A DNA stretch of 64,000 nucleotides from Bog-473 sp963753115. Lineage in GTDB: Bacteria > Actinomycetota > Acidimicrobiia > Acidimicrobiales > RAAP-2. The position numbers and the translations under genes were made by a program. Under the pieces are notes generated by a model. That model had not been told where the DNA came from. It was given only the letters and a program-made list of their open reading frames with translations, and ran no database searches. Of this stretch, positions 44,546 through 52,674 are shown in pieces. Position 1 is the stretch's first letter. The number at the start of each line of letters is the position of its first letter. The stretch is from contig CAVWBB010000026.1 of assembly GCA_963753115.1 (NCBI GenBank), forward strand, positions 1-64,000, read 5' to 3'.

Positions 44546-44551
44546 TAGGGT
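44546..44551 (+). promoter_or_regulatory. -10 box TAGGGT of a leaderless start
   Basis: TAGGGT is followed by 6 nt and GTG 44558. Confidence 0.5.
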
Positions 44552-44557
44552 GAGCCG

Positions 44558-45139
44558 GTGCAAGAGCATCACTACTACGTCGACATCGAGGCCAGCGTGG
44601 ACGAGCTCTGGCAGCTCTTCTGGGCCCGCATCCCCCACACCCAGTCCGGGGATGTGACGATCGACATCCTCCATCCCGGCGACGACATCGGTGAGGGCCT
44701 CGTCCGCCACTGCTGGTTCCGCGTCCCCCGGTATCTGCTGACCGGTGGCAAGGGGCAGTCCTGGGAGTGGCTGACCGAGGTGACGCCGAAGGTGTCGTGG
44801 AAGTACAACGCCGTCGGCCGTCCACTGTTCTCCGAGGCCGAGGGCCACACCCGGCTGGAGGACCTCGGCAACGGGACGACCCGGGTGCACTTCTCCGAGA
44901 CGTACCACGCCTTCAACCCGTTGCTGCGGGCCCTCCTGGAAAAGCGCGTGCACGCCTTCATCTCCAAGGACAACGACCGGCTCATCAAGGACTCGCTGAC
45001 CATGGGGGTCGGCTATCTCCGCAAGGCCAAGGCCAAGGCGGCCGCCAAGGACGCGGTCCAGGGCGCAGTGCAGGACGCGGCCCAGGGCGCGGCGTCCCCT
45101 CCCGCCGGCAGCTCCGCCCCCGCATCCGACCCGGCGTGA
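44558..45139 (+). CDS. SRPBCC (START-like) family protein
   Basis: This 193-residue protein of the polyketide cyclase / START-like fold includes HHYYVDIEASVDELWQLFW, the conserved WEWLTEVTPKVSWKY and GNGTTRVHFSETYHAF. The last 40 residues are an Ala/Lys then Pro/Ser-rich tail. The fold makes a hydrophobic pocket that binds lipids or polyketides. No catalytic residues can be named. The start is leaderless, and the stop overlaps the next start as GTGA. Confidence 0.75.
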   Translation: MQEHHYYVDIEASVDELWQLFWARIPHTQSGDVTIDILHPGDDIGEGLVRHCWFRVPRYLLTGGKGQSWEWLTEVTPKVSWKYNAVGRPLFSEAEGHTRLEDLGNGTTRVHFSETYHAFNPLLRALLEKRVHAFISKDNDRLIKDSLTMGVGYLRKAKAKAAAKDAVQGAVQDAAQGAASPPAGSSAPASDPA

Positions 45140-45951
45140 CGGTCGTCGACCTCTGGGTCAACGCGCTCACCGGCAAGGCAGCCGCGGCCTTCATGGGCCA
45201 GGCCGGCAACGAAGGCATCCCCGAGCTCCTCGGGGGCGATCTGTCGGCCTCCTCGACCCTGGCACAGCTCCTCGCCACCATGGATGCGTGTGGCGTCGAC
45301 GTGGGCGTCATCGCCGCCGGCATCGCAGCCGAGGAGACGGACGCGCTGCTCGCGGACGTGGCCGCGCACCCGGACCGGCTCCGCGTGGCACTCACCGTCG
45401 ACCGGCCCGACCGGCCCGTACGGCAGGTCACGCGGCTGCGGGAGCTGGCCGCGCACCCCGCCGTTGCGCTGGTGCGGATCACGCCCCTCGTCGCCCAGTA
45501 CCCGCTCAACGACAAGCTCTACTACCCCGTCTACGCCACGTGCGCCGAGCTCGGCCTGCCGGTCTCGGTCAACGTCGGAATACCGGGGCCGCGCGTGCGC
45601 TCGGCCTGCCAGCATCCCGAGCTGCTCGAGGACGTCCTCATCGACTTCAAGGGGCTCACCGTCATCGGCGCGCACATGGGCCACCCCTACGAAAGCCTGC
45701 TGATGCAGTACATGCTCAAGTGGCCCGACCTCTACCTGTCCAACTCGGCCTACCTGGCCAAGTACATGGACCCCGCGCTTGTCTCCTTCATGGACTCCTC
45801 GCGGGGCATGGGCCGTGTCCTCTTCGCCTCGGACCATCCCTTCCTCCCGATGGACCGGGCGGTGGCTGCCGCCCGGGATCTCCCCCTCTCCGACGCGGCG
45901 GCCCAGGCCTACCTCGGCGGGACGGCCGCCCGCCTGTTGCACCTCGGCTGA
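45136..45951 (+). CDS. amidohydrolase 2-family protein
   Basis: This 271-residue TIM-barrel protein resembles decarboxylases of the ACMSD type. VTVVDLWVNALTGK is at the N-terminus. PVSVNVGIPGPRV, GLTVIGAHMGHPYESLL and VLFASDHPFLPMDRAV supply probable metal-ligand His and Asp. The usual N-terminal HxH is not obvious (DLWVN instead), so the metal site may be altered. It is co-translated with the SRPBCC gene through GTGA. Confidence 0.8.
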   Translation: MTVVDLWVNALTGKAAAAFMGQAGNEGIPELLGGDLSASSTLAQLLATMDACGVDVGVIAAGIAAEETDALLADVAAHPDRLRVALTVDRPDRPVRQVTRLRELAAHPAVALVRITPLVAQYPLNDKLYYPVYATCAELGLPVSVNVGIPGPRVRSACQHPELLEDVLIDFKGLTVIGAHMGHPYESLLMQYMLKWPDLYLSNSAYLAKYMDPALVSFMDSSRGMGRVLFASDHPFLPMDRAVAAARDLPLSDAAAQAYLGGTAARLLHLG

Positions 45952-45999
45952 GCCGACACGCGCCCGCACGACACCGGCGCCCACTCCGCCGGCGGCGGG

Positions 46000-46005
46000 T
46001 ACGGT
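46000..46005 (+). promoter_or_regulatory. -10 box TACGGT of a leaderless start
   Basis: TACGGT is followed by 7 nt and GTG 46013. The box overlaps the alternative GTG at 46004 and so argues for 46013. Confidence 0.5.
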
Positions 46006-46012
46006 GCTCGTC

Positions 46013-46867
46013 GTGGACCTCGGACGCGTGGGCGTGTGGTGGAGCGGCTCGTGGCGGGACCCGGACGATCCGGAGCGCAGCGTCGCCCCCGCCCTCGAGT
46101 CCCTCGGCTACGGGACGCTGTGGTCGTCCGGGCGCTTCGACCCGGGGCTCTCGCCGCACTTCGAGCGCCTCCTCGCCGCGACCGACCACATCCCCGTCGC
46201 CAGTGGGATCGTCAGCATCTGGGTCGGCGCGCCCGACGACATCGGGCCCGCGGTCACTGCGCTCGAGGCGCGCTTTCCGGGGCGCTTCCTCCTCGGCGTC
46301 GGCACCAGCCACGGCGTCGCCGTGGCTGACTATGCACGGCCCTATTCAAAGATGGTGGGCTACCTCGATGCCCTCGACGCCCTCCCCACTCCGGTGCCCC
46401 CCACCCGTCGCGTGCTCGCCGCGCTGGGGCCCCGGATGCTCGAGCTCGCCGCCGCCCGCGCTGCCGGTGCCCATCCCTACTTCGTCCCGGTCGAGCACAC
46501 GGCCGTCGCCCGCGAGATCCTCGGACGCGGCCCGGTCCTCGCCCCCGAGGTGGCCGTCGTCCTCGAGACCGACCCGGCCCGCGCCCGTGCACTCGCCCGC
46601 GGCTACGCGCAGACGTATCTCGGACTGCCCAACTACACGGAGAACCTGCGGCGCTTCGGATTCGGCGACGAGGACATCGGCGGGGGCGGGAGTGACCGGC
46701 TGATCGACGCCGTCATTCCCTGGGGTGATGCGGACACAGTGGCCGCTGCCGTTCGGGCCCACCACGACGCCGGCGCCGACCATGTCTGCATACAGGTCGT
46801 CAGCGACCGCGAGACCTTCCCGCTGGACGTCTACCGGACCCTGGCCGGAGTGCTCCTCGACCGTTGA
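46013..46867 (+). CDS. LLM-class F420-dependent oxidoreductase (TIGR03620-like)
   Basis: This 284-residue luciferase-like protein includes DLGRVGVWWSGSW, LESLGYGTLWSSGRFD, GRFLLGVGTSHGVAVADY, PTRRVLAALGPRMLELAAAR and a C-terminal HHDAGADHVCIQVVSD. F420 use is expected for actinobacterial members. The substrate is unknown. GTG 46013 follows the leaderless rule; GTG 46004 would add three residues. Confidence 0.86.
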   Translation: MDLGRVGVWWSGSWRDPDDPERSVAPALESLGYGTLWSSGRFDPGLSPHFERLLAATDHIPVASGIVSIWVGAPDDIGPAVTALEARFPGRFLLGVGTSHGVAVADYARPYSKMVGYLDALDALPTPVPPTRRVLAALGPRMLELAAARAAGAHPYFVPVEHTAVAREILGRGPVLAPEVAVVLETDPARARALARGYAQTYLGLPNYTENLRRFGFGDEDIGGGGSDRLIDAVIPWGDADTVAAAVRAHHDAGADHVCIQVVSDRETFPLDVYRTLAGVLLDR

Positions 46868-46898
46868 GCCGGACCGTGTCGGCCCCGGCCGCAGCCCG

Positions 46899-47531
46899 CT
46901 ACGCCAGCTTGGGGCGTCGAGCCAGCTCGGCGGCGAGGGCCCGGAAGGCCCGGCCGCGATGGGACACCGCGTCCTTCTCCTCTGGCCGCATTTCGGCGAA
47001 CGTCCTCCCGTCCGCACCGTCAGGCACGAAGAGCGGGTCGTAGCCGAAGCCGTTGGTGCCCCGGGGCTCCAGCGCGATGGACCCCGGCAACACACCTTCG
47101 GCCCAGACCTCCGAGCCGTCGGGGTAGGCGACCAACGCCACCGTCCGGAAGGCGGCGCGCCGCTCTCCCCCGCCGTCGTCGAGCCCGCGCAGTTCGTGCA
47201 CGAGCTTGGCGACGTTGTCGGCGTAGGTGGCGTCCTCACCGGCGTAGCGGGCCGAGAAGACTCCCGGCGCGCCGCCGAGGGCGTCCACTTCCAGCCCCGT
47301 GTCGTCGGCCACCGCCGCCATACCCGTCGCCGCCACCAACGCGCGGGCCTTCAGGCGGGCGTTGCCGATGAGCGTGTCTGCGTCTTCCACGACTTCGGGC
47401 ACGCCACGAGGACGAGGCAGGAGCTCCACCGGCAGCGACGCCGACAGCACGGCAACGATCTCCTTGACCTTGTCGGGGTTTGCCGACGCCAGCACGAGCC
47501 GCTGCGGCTCCGCACCGTCGGATCCGCTCAC
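46899..47531 (-). CDS. rdgB: non-canonical purine NTP pyrophosphatase (RdgB/HAM1)
   Basis: This 210-residue enzyme hydrolyses ITP, dITP and XTP to monophosphates, keeping deaminated purines out of nucleic acids. The hallmarks are LVLASANPDKVKEI, AVADDTGLEVDALGGAPG, SARYAGEDATYADNV, GTNGFGYDPLFVP and KDAVSHRGRA. GTG 47531 overlaps the rph stop as GTGA, the usual rph-rdgB pairing. Confidence 0.95.
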   Translation of the reverse strand: MSGSDGAEPQRLVLASANPDKVKEIVAVLSASLPVELLPRPRGVPEVVEDADTLIGNARLKARALVAATGMAAVADDTGLEVDALGGAPGVFSARYAGEDATYADNVAKLVHELRGLDDGGGERRAAFRTVALVAYPDGSEVWAEGVLPGSIALEPRGTNGFGYDPLFVPDGADGRTFAEMRPEEKDAVSHRGRAFRALAAELARRPKLA

Positions 47532-48280
47532 CGCCGCGGGGGCGCCTCGGCCAGGATGGCCGCCTGCATGTCGGTCAGCTCCTTGATGCCAGACTCGGCC
47601 AGACCGAGCAGCGTGTCGAGCTCTCCCCGGGTGAAGGCCATGCCCTCGGCCGTGCCTTGCACCTCGACGAATCGCCCGGCCCCCGTCATGACGACGTTCA
47701 TGTCGACCTCGGCCCGGGAGTCCTCGACGTAGGGCAGATCGAGCATCGGCACGCCGTCGATGATGCCGACCGAGACTGCGGCCACCGAGTCCGTGAGCGG
47801 ATGTGTGCTGATCGTCCCCGCCTGCACCAGGCGCGTACAGGCGTCGTGCAGGGCCACGTACGCACCGCAGATGGACGCGGTGCGCGTGCCACCGTCGGCC
47901 TGCAGCGCGTCGCAGTCGACGGTGATCTGCACCTCGCCCAGCGTCACCAAGTCGCACACCGCACGAAGCGAGCGGGCGATCAGCCGCTGGATCTCCTGGG
48001 TCCTTCCCGACTGCTTGCCCTTGGCGGCTTCACGGGAGGCCCGCTCCGGCGTCGAACCCGGCAGCATGGAGTACTCGGCCGTGACCCAGCCACGGCCCGT
48101 GCCCCGCATCCAGGGCGGCACCCGCTCCTCGACCGACGCCGTGCACAACACCTTGGTCTGCCCGAATGTCACGAGTACCGAGCCGGGCGCCATCACGGTG
48201 TAGTCACGGTCGAAGCGGACAGGCCGCAACTGGTCGACGGCGCGCCCGTCCTGGCGCGCCGTGCGGGGATCTCCGCTCAC
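47528..48280 (-). CDS. rph: ribonuclease PH
   Basis: This 250-residue phosphorolytic 3'-5' exoribonuclease trims tRNA 3' ends. QLRPVRFDRDYTVMAPGSVL, GWVTAEYSMLPGST, RASREAAKGKQSGRTQEIQR and VDCDALQADGGTRTASI are family hallmarks, the last with the active-site Asp and Arg. GGGAGGAG lies just before GTG 48280, which I prefer to the in-frame start at 48295. It is followed by rdgB with GTGA overlap. Confidence 0.95.
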   Translation of the reverse strand: MSGDPRTARQDGRAVDQLRPVRFDRDYTVMAPGSVLVTFGQTKVLCTASVEERVPPWMRGTGRGWVTAEYSMLPGSTPERASREAAKGKQSGRTQEIQRLIARSLRAVCDLVTLGEVQITVDCDALQADGGTRTASICGAYVALHDACTRLVQAGTISTHPLTDSVAAVSVGIIDGVPMLDLPYVEDSRAEVDMNVVMTGAGRFVEVQGTAEGMAFTRGELDTLLGLAESGIKELTDMQAAILAEAPPRR

Positions 48281-48349
48281 GTCTTCTCCTCCCACTGGGC
48301 TCCTCTCGGTTTGGCTCTCCGCCAGGTCACCGCGACACCGTAGGCGACC

Positions 48350-48784
48350 TCAGTTGCCGTGGGCGAAGGTCTCCGGGTAGGAGTGGGGCGAGATCTCCAG
48401 CGCGGCGTCGACGTCACGGTAGGTCTTGAGTTCAATCACGTTCCCACTCGGATCAGCGATCTTGGCCTTGGTCTGCTCGGTGGGGAGTCCTTCGTCGTCT
48501 GTCGAGACGGGAACCAACCAGTCGACGCCGCCCGCAGTGAGGCGGGCGACCGCGGCGTCGAAGTCATCACGACCGAGCGTGACCCCGAAGTGACGCGAGC
48601 CCCGCTCGGTCGACGCGGCGACCTCGTCCGGTCTGTCCTGCAAGGTGACCTGCATGCCGAAGAACCACACGTCGGCGAATCCGGGGCGCGAACGCGCCGC
48701 CTCGCAGCCGAGCGTGTGCACGTAGAAGTCACGCGCCTCGGCCAGATCCCGGACGGGGATGGAGAGGTGGAGGATCGGCTGCAC
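48350..48784 (-). CDS. VOC-superfamily (glyoxalase/dioxygenase-like) protein
   Basis: This 144-residue protein has two beta-alpha-beta-beta-beta modules. ILHLSIPVRDLAEARDFYVHTLG is the first. SRHFGVTLGRDDFDAAVARL and IADPSGNVIELKTYRD form the second, with His and Glu metal-ligand candidates. The reaction is unknown. The GTG start has TAGGCT 7 nt upstream, so it is probably leaderless. Confidence 0.85.
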   Translation of the reverse strand: MQPILHLSIPVRDLAEARDFYVHTLGCEAARSRPGFADVWFFGMQVTLQDRPDEVAASTERGSRHFGVTLGRDDFDAAVARLTAGGVDWLVPVSTDDEGLPTEQTKAKIADPSGNVIELKTYRDVDAALEISPHSYPETFAHGN

Positions 48785-48791
48785 GACAGGA

Positions 48792-48797
48792 AGCCTA
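48792..48797 (-). promoter_or_regulatory. -10 box TAGGCT of a leaderless start
   Basis: On the minus strand TAGGCT is followed by 7 nt and GTG 48784. Confidence 0.5.
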
Positions 48798-48807
48798 TGG
48801 CCCTCCC

Positions 48808-50883
48808 TCAGGCGCTGCGCCCCGCCGCAAACAGGACGCAGCGGGCCATGGTCAGCGGCTCGTGGCGCTTGGTCGGCGCACCGGCGACCGCACGACAGGG
48901 CGCCAGCGCAATGCCCGTGGCCGGGAGCGTGGACGGCCCTCCCGGCGCGATCGTCCACACCCAGGCGTCCCGCTCGAAGATGGGCGCCACGCCGATGGCC
49001 TTGGTGAAGAACCCCGAGGCATAAACGGGGTCCCGGCTCGAGCCGGTGATGACCACCTGGTTCACCTGCCACGAGAGCAGCGCCTGCCGCACGACCGCCA
49101 GTTCGGCCGGTGTCCCCGTGGGGAGGGCGGCACCGCTGATCGACAGGTCGGTCAGGATCCGGCGGGCGGATCCCGGGGCACCCGCCCCGACCGGCCCTCC
49201 GAGGGGGCCGGGCGTCTTGAGCGCCCCACCGGCCAGGCGGAAGTGCATGCCTTCGGTGGCCTGCCACAGCATGGGTTGCGCCGATCCCGACACGGCGAAA
49301 GGAACAGTCAGCACGACGTCGTCCGCCGGCAACGTGGGCGCGCCCGAGCGCAGGTAGGCCGGAGTGTGCACCCGCACCACCCGCAACGGTGCGTCAAACG
49401 TGGCGAGCACGGGCCCCACCGCCACCACCGCCACGGCCGCCGTCGCCAGAGCGGCGATCACCGTCCGATGACCCGCCGACCACGACCCCGGCCGCCAGCG
49501 GGTGTCGTGGAGGACATCGAGGCCGACCGCGATCAGGAAGGCCAGGAAGAGCGTGAGCAAGGGTACGAACTGGTCCGGCAGTATCTCCTTGAGGATCGGC
49601 AGCATCGACAGATAGCGCCAGGGCAGCCACGGGTGCCCGAGCCACGAGGGACCGCCGAGGAGATAGCCGCCGAGGGCCAACCAGAACGTCACCGCCGCCA
49701 GGAACAGCAGCAACCACGTGAGCGGCCGGCGGCGGCCGATGACGACGGACCCCAGTGCGACCAGGGCCACACCCGCGCCGACGTAGTCGGGCGGAGGGCC
49801 GGTGCGGCCGAGATAGCCACCGAAGCGGATGTACTCGTTGGCCTGCGCCGCGTACTGCCCCGGTGCGAGCAGTCCTGAGAGGGGGATGCCCGAGATCGGC
49901 GCCAACGCGAACAGCACCCCCGACACCGCCTCCGGTCCGGCGAGTCCGTACCAGGTCGGGTACGCCACCACCACCAGGGCCAGGCCGCCGGCCAAACCCA
50001 GCGCGGGAAGGGCATGCCCGGCGCGGGGCCGCAGCTGGCGCCAGCCGACCACGACGACCGCCGCCAAACCGACGGCGCCCAGGACAAGGCACATCACCAG
50101 GATCTCGGGCGAAATGAAGAACTGCACGATCAACAGCGCGGCCAGCAGCAGTCCGTCACGGCGAACGGAGTGCTCCTGGCGGATCACGATCTCGTACAAC
50201 GTGGTGAAGAGGAAGGGTGGGATGACGAGAACCGTGACCGAAACATGGCCGAAGGTGAGCGATGTGACGATCGCCGACGAGTAGCCGAAGACCAACGCCG
50301 CGGGGATGGCGGCGGTCTTCCAGGTGACGAGAGGGCGGATGGCGGCGAAGCAGGCCCACGCGCTGAGCGCAGGGGCGAGGGTCAGGGCGACATTGGTCGC
50401 CAGCACCGGTCCGAAGAGCCACGTCAACGGAGCGGCGACGACGCCGACCAGGGTGCCCGACGTGTTCGACAAGAGGTTGGCGCCGTGGGGGACGTTGACC
50501 GCGCTCGAAAAGAACACGTTGTGCAGATGGGCGATCGCCCAGGCCGGCCAGGCCATGAACCAGACCTCCTGCGCCGGATCGCCGCAACCGCACGTGAGTG
50601 CGGACGAGGGGTGGCCCGACCAGACGTGCCACCACAGGAGCACGGCGGGCACGCTGAAACAGACCAAGGCGAGGAGGTGGAACGCGACCACGCGCAGGCC
50701 GCGCTGGACGCGCCCGCGCCCGGCCGGAGGTGCCTCCGGGGGGCCCGCCGCGGCCGCGGCCGGCGACGGTTCGGCGTCAGCTTCTGGCCGGGTTGGGTGG
50801 GCGACGAGTCGTTTGCCGGATGCGTCGACACGTCCATGCGACTCGTCACCGTCGTCGAGCGTATCGCCGGGGCCTCCGGCCAC
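48808..50883 (-). CDS. polytopic membrane protein, possible GT-C type glycosyltransferase
   Basis: This protein of about 691 residues has a Pro/Ala-rich cytosolic start and about a dozen membrane helices between residues 65 and 500. Examples are VVAFHLLALVCFSVPAVLLW and LAAVTFWLALGGYLLGG. A C-terminal extracytoplasmic domain of about 180 residues follows. The first loop has CGCGDPAQEVWFMAWPAWAI, where acidic residues sit as in GT-C enzymes. This topology fits lipid-linked mannosyltransferase-like proteins, but no diagnostic motif is certain. GTG 50883 is the last plausible start before the divergent oxidase gene. Confidence 0.6.
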   Translation of the reverse strand: MAGGPGDTLDDGDESHGRVDASGKRLVAHPTRPEADAEPSPAAAAAGPPEAPPAGRGRVQRGLRVVAFHLLALVCFSVPAVLLWWHVWSGHPSSALTCGCGDPAQEVWFMAWPAWAIAHLHNVFFSSAVNVPHGANLLSNTSGTLVGVVAAPLTWLFGPVLATNVALTLAPALSAWACFAAIRPLVTWKTAAIPAALVFGYSSAIVTSLTFGHVSVTVLVIPPFLFTTLYEIVIRQEHSVRRDGLLLAALLIVQFFISPEILVMCLVLGAVGLAAVVVVGWRQLRPRAGHALPALGLAGGLALVVVAYPTWYGLAGPEAVSGVLFALAPISGIPLSGLLAPGQYAAQANEYIRFGGYLGRTGPPPDYVGAGVALVALGSVVIGRRRPLTWLLLFLAAVTFWLALGGYLLGGPSWLGHPWLPWRYLSMLPILKEILPDQFVPLLTLFLAFLIAVGLDVLHDTRWRPGSWSAGHRTVIAALATAAVAVVAVGPVLATFDAPLRVVRVHTPAYLRSGAPTLPADDVVLTVPFAVSGSAQPMLWQATEGMHFRLAGGALKTPGPLGGPVGAGAPGSARRILTDLSISGAALPTGTPAELAVVRQALLSWQVNQVVITGSSRDPVYASGFFTKAIGVAPIFERDAWVWTIAPGGPSTLPATGIALAPCRAVAGAPTKRHEPLTMARCVLFAAGRSA

Positions 50884-50904
50884 AAGGTTCGTTCGGCGAC
50901 TTCC

Positions 50905-50910
50905 TATGAT
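50905..50910 (+). promoter_or_regulatory. -10 box TATGAT of a leaderless start
   Basis: TATGAT is followed by 7 nt and GTG 50918. It overlaps the alternative ATG 50906 and supports the shorter start. Confidence 0.5.
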
Positions 50911-50917
50911 CGGCGTC

Positions 50918-52072
50918 GTGCCGGACGACCACCGTTGCATCGTCATCGGAGCCGGGCTGCTCGGCCTCTCCGCCGCGTGTGCCATGGCGCACCGGGGCTG
51001 GCAGGTGCTCGTGCTGGAGGCCGCGGGGGCGCCGGGGCACGAGCGTTCCGGCTCCAAGGGCGACGCGCGCATCTTCCGCCTCGGCTATCCCGATCCGCTC
51101 TACGTCGAGATGGCCGTCCTTGCCCGGACCCGCTGGCAGGACCTCCAGGCGGTGACGGGACGACGGCTCCTCCACGTCACCGGCCAGGTGACGTTGGGCG
51201 AGGAAGGCACATTGGACGCCATCGCCGAAGCGCTGGAAGCCGCGGGTGCGCCCGTCGAGCGCGTCTCGGCCAGCACCGCGGCGCGACGCCTGCCTGGCAT
51301 CGCCGCCACGGGGACGGTGCTCGTCGAGCCGGACTCGGGCGTGCTGGCAGCCGACGAGTGCCTCCGTGCGCTGCAGGAAGCGGCTGCTGTCGACCTCCGC
51401 ACCGGCACCCGCGTCACGTCGCTGCAGCAGTCCCCGGATTCGGTCACCGTCCGGACCGGAGACGGATCTGAGCTCCAGGCAGCCAGCGTGATCATCTGCG
51501 CCGGACCGGCCACCCTCGGGCTCGCCGGGGTCAGCGAGGCGGCGGTGGCGGCCGGCCCGTCGGTCCCCCAGGTGGCCTACTTCGCCCCCCGGCCCGATAC
51601 CGACGTCGTCCCACCCGTCTTCATCGAATGGGGGGACGACATGGTCTACGGCTTGCCGGTTCCGGGAGGCGGGCCGCACGCGGGCACGTTCAAGGTGGCC
51701 CAGCACGTCCCCGGCCCGGGCCTGCGTTCCTTCGATCCGGCGGATCCCCTCCCGCTCGTGGCCGACGACCCGACGCTTCTCGCGCCGCTGACCGGCGCGG
51801 TGGCACGCCTCCTCCCCTCGCTCGACCCGCGGCCGGTCGCCACAGAACGCTGCGTCTACGACAACTCCTGCGACACCGACTTCATCATGGATCGGGTCGG
51901 GCGGATCGTCGTCGGCTGCGGCACCAGCGGACACGCGTTCAAGTTCGGCCCGCTCCTCGGCGAGTTCATGGCCGACCTGGCCGAGGGAGGGCGCCCGGAA
52001 GTCGAGCTCAGCCGCTTCGGCCTCGCCCGCGTCGGCCCGCCGGCGCACGGACCGGCGCCCAAGTCCCGGTAG
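50918..52072 (+). CDS. FAD-dependent oxidase, sarcosine oxidase / N-methyltryptophan oxidase-like
   Basis: This 384-residue DAO-fold flavoenzyme has the dinucleotide motif CIVIGAGLLGLSAACAMA and the substrate-side GSKGDARIFRLGYPDPLYVEM. RCVYDNSCDTDFIMD holds a Cys at the place where monomeric sarcosine oxidase binds FAD covalently. CGTSGHAFKFGPLLGEFMADL follows. It should oxidise a secondary amine or amino acid and release hydrogen peroxide. GTG 50918 fits both the family N-terminus and the leaderless rule. Confidence 0.86.
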   Translation: MPDDHRCIVIGAGLLGLSAACAMAHRGWQVLVLEAAGAPGHERSGSKGDARIFRLGYPDPLYVEMAVLARTRWQDLQAVTGRRLLHVTGQVTLGEEGTLDAIAEALEAAGAPVERVSASTAARRLPGIAATGTVLVEPDSGVLAADECLRALQEAAAVDLRTGTRVTSLQQSPDSVTVRTGDGSELQAASVIICAGPATLGLAGVSEAAVAAGPSVPQVAYFAPRPDTDVVPPVFIEWGDDMVYGLPVPGGGPHAGTFKVAQHVPGPGLRSFDPADPLPLVADDPTLLAPLTGAVARLLPSLDPRPVATERCVYDNSCDTDFIMDRVGRIVVGCGTSGHAFKFGPLLGEFMADLAEGGRPEVELSRFGLARVGPPAHGPAPKSR

Positions 52073-52075
52073 GTT
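52070..52075 (+). promoter_or_regulatory. -10 box TAGGTT overlapping a stop codon
   Basis: TAGGTT is followed by 6 nt and ATG 52082. Its TAG is also the stop codon of the preceding oxidase gene. Confidence 0.5.
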
Positions 52076-52081
52076 GCGCCC

Positions 52082-52621
52082 ATGCCTCGCTACGTCGCGC
52101 TGCTCCGGAGCGTCAACGTCGCCGGCCACGGACGCCTCGCCATGGACGAGCTGCGGGCTTCGTTCGCTGTGCTCGGCTACACGGGAGTCACGACCTACAT
52201 CCAGACCGGCAACGTCCTCTTCTCGACGGGATCCAAGAGCGAGGCGAAGATCGCCGCCACCGTTGAGCAACGCCTCGCGGAGGATTTCGGCGACTCGCCG
52301 GCAGTACTCGTCCGGAGCGTCGCCGACTTCCAGCGCATCGGTTCCTCGAGTCCCTACGCCAAGGCGGGCGCCGACCCGGCGCGCCACCACGTGACATTCC
52401 TGGCGACGGCCCCCTCGAAGGCTGCACTGGACGCGTTCCAGCTCCCGAAGAGCGGACGAGACGAGCTCGTCGTTGACGGCAAGGAGGTCTACGTGCACAC
52501 GCCGGACGGCTACGCCAACACCAAGTACACCGGCACCTTCCTCGAACGCCGACTTGGCGTCGTCAGCACGACCAGGAACTGGAACACGGTGACCAAGCTC
52601 TGCGCCCTCGCGGAGCGCTAA
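52082..52621 (+). CDS. DUF1697 family protein
   Basis: This 179-residue protein matches DUF1697 throughout: RYVALLRSVNVAGHGRLAM, LGYTGVTTYIQTGNVLFST, the central HHVTFLATAPS and the C-terminal TRNWNTVTKLCALA. No biochemical function is known to me for the family. The start is leaderless, and the gene converges on the pilus ATPase gene. Confidence 0.88.
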   Translation: MPRYVALLRSVNVAGHGRLAMDELRASFAVLGYTGVTTYIQTGNVLFSTGSKSEAKIAATVEQRLAEDFGDSPAVLVRSVADFQRIGSSSPYAKAGADPARHHVTFLATAPSKAALDAFQLPKSGRDELVVDGKEVYVHTPDGYANTKYTGTFLERRLGVVSTTRNWNTVTKLCALAER

Positions 52622-52674
52622 AGAGGCCAGGCTCGCACCGCCGGGCGCACCGCGGGCGCACCGCCAGGCGCGGG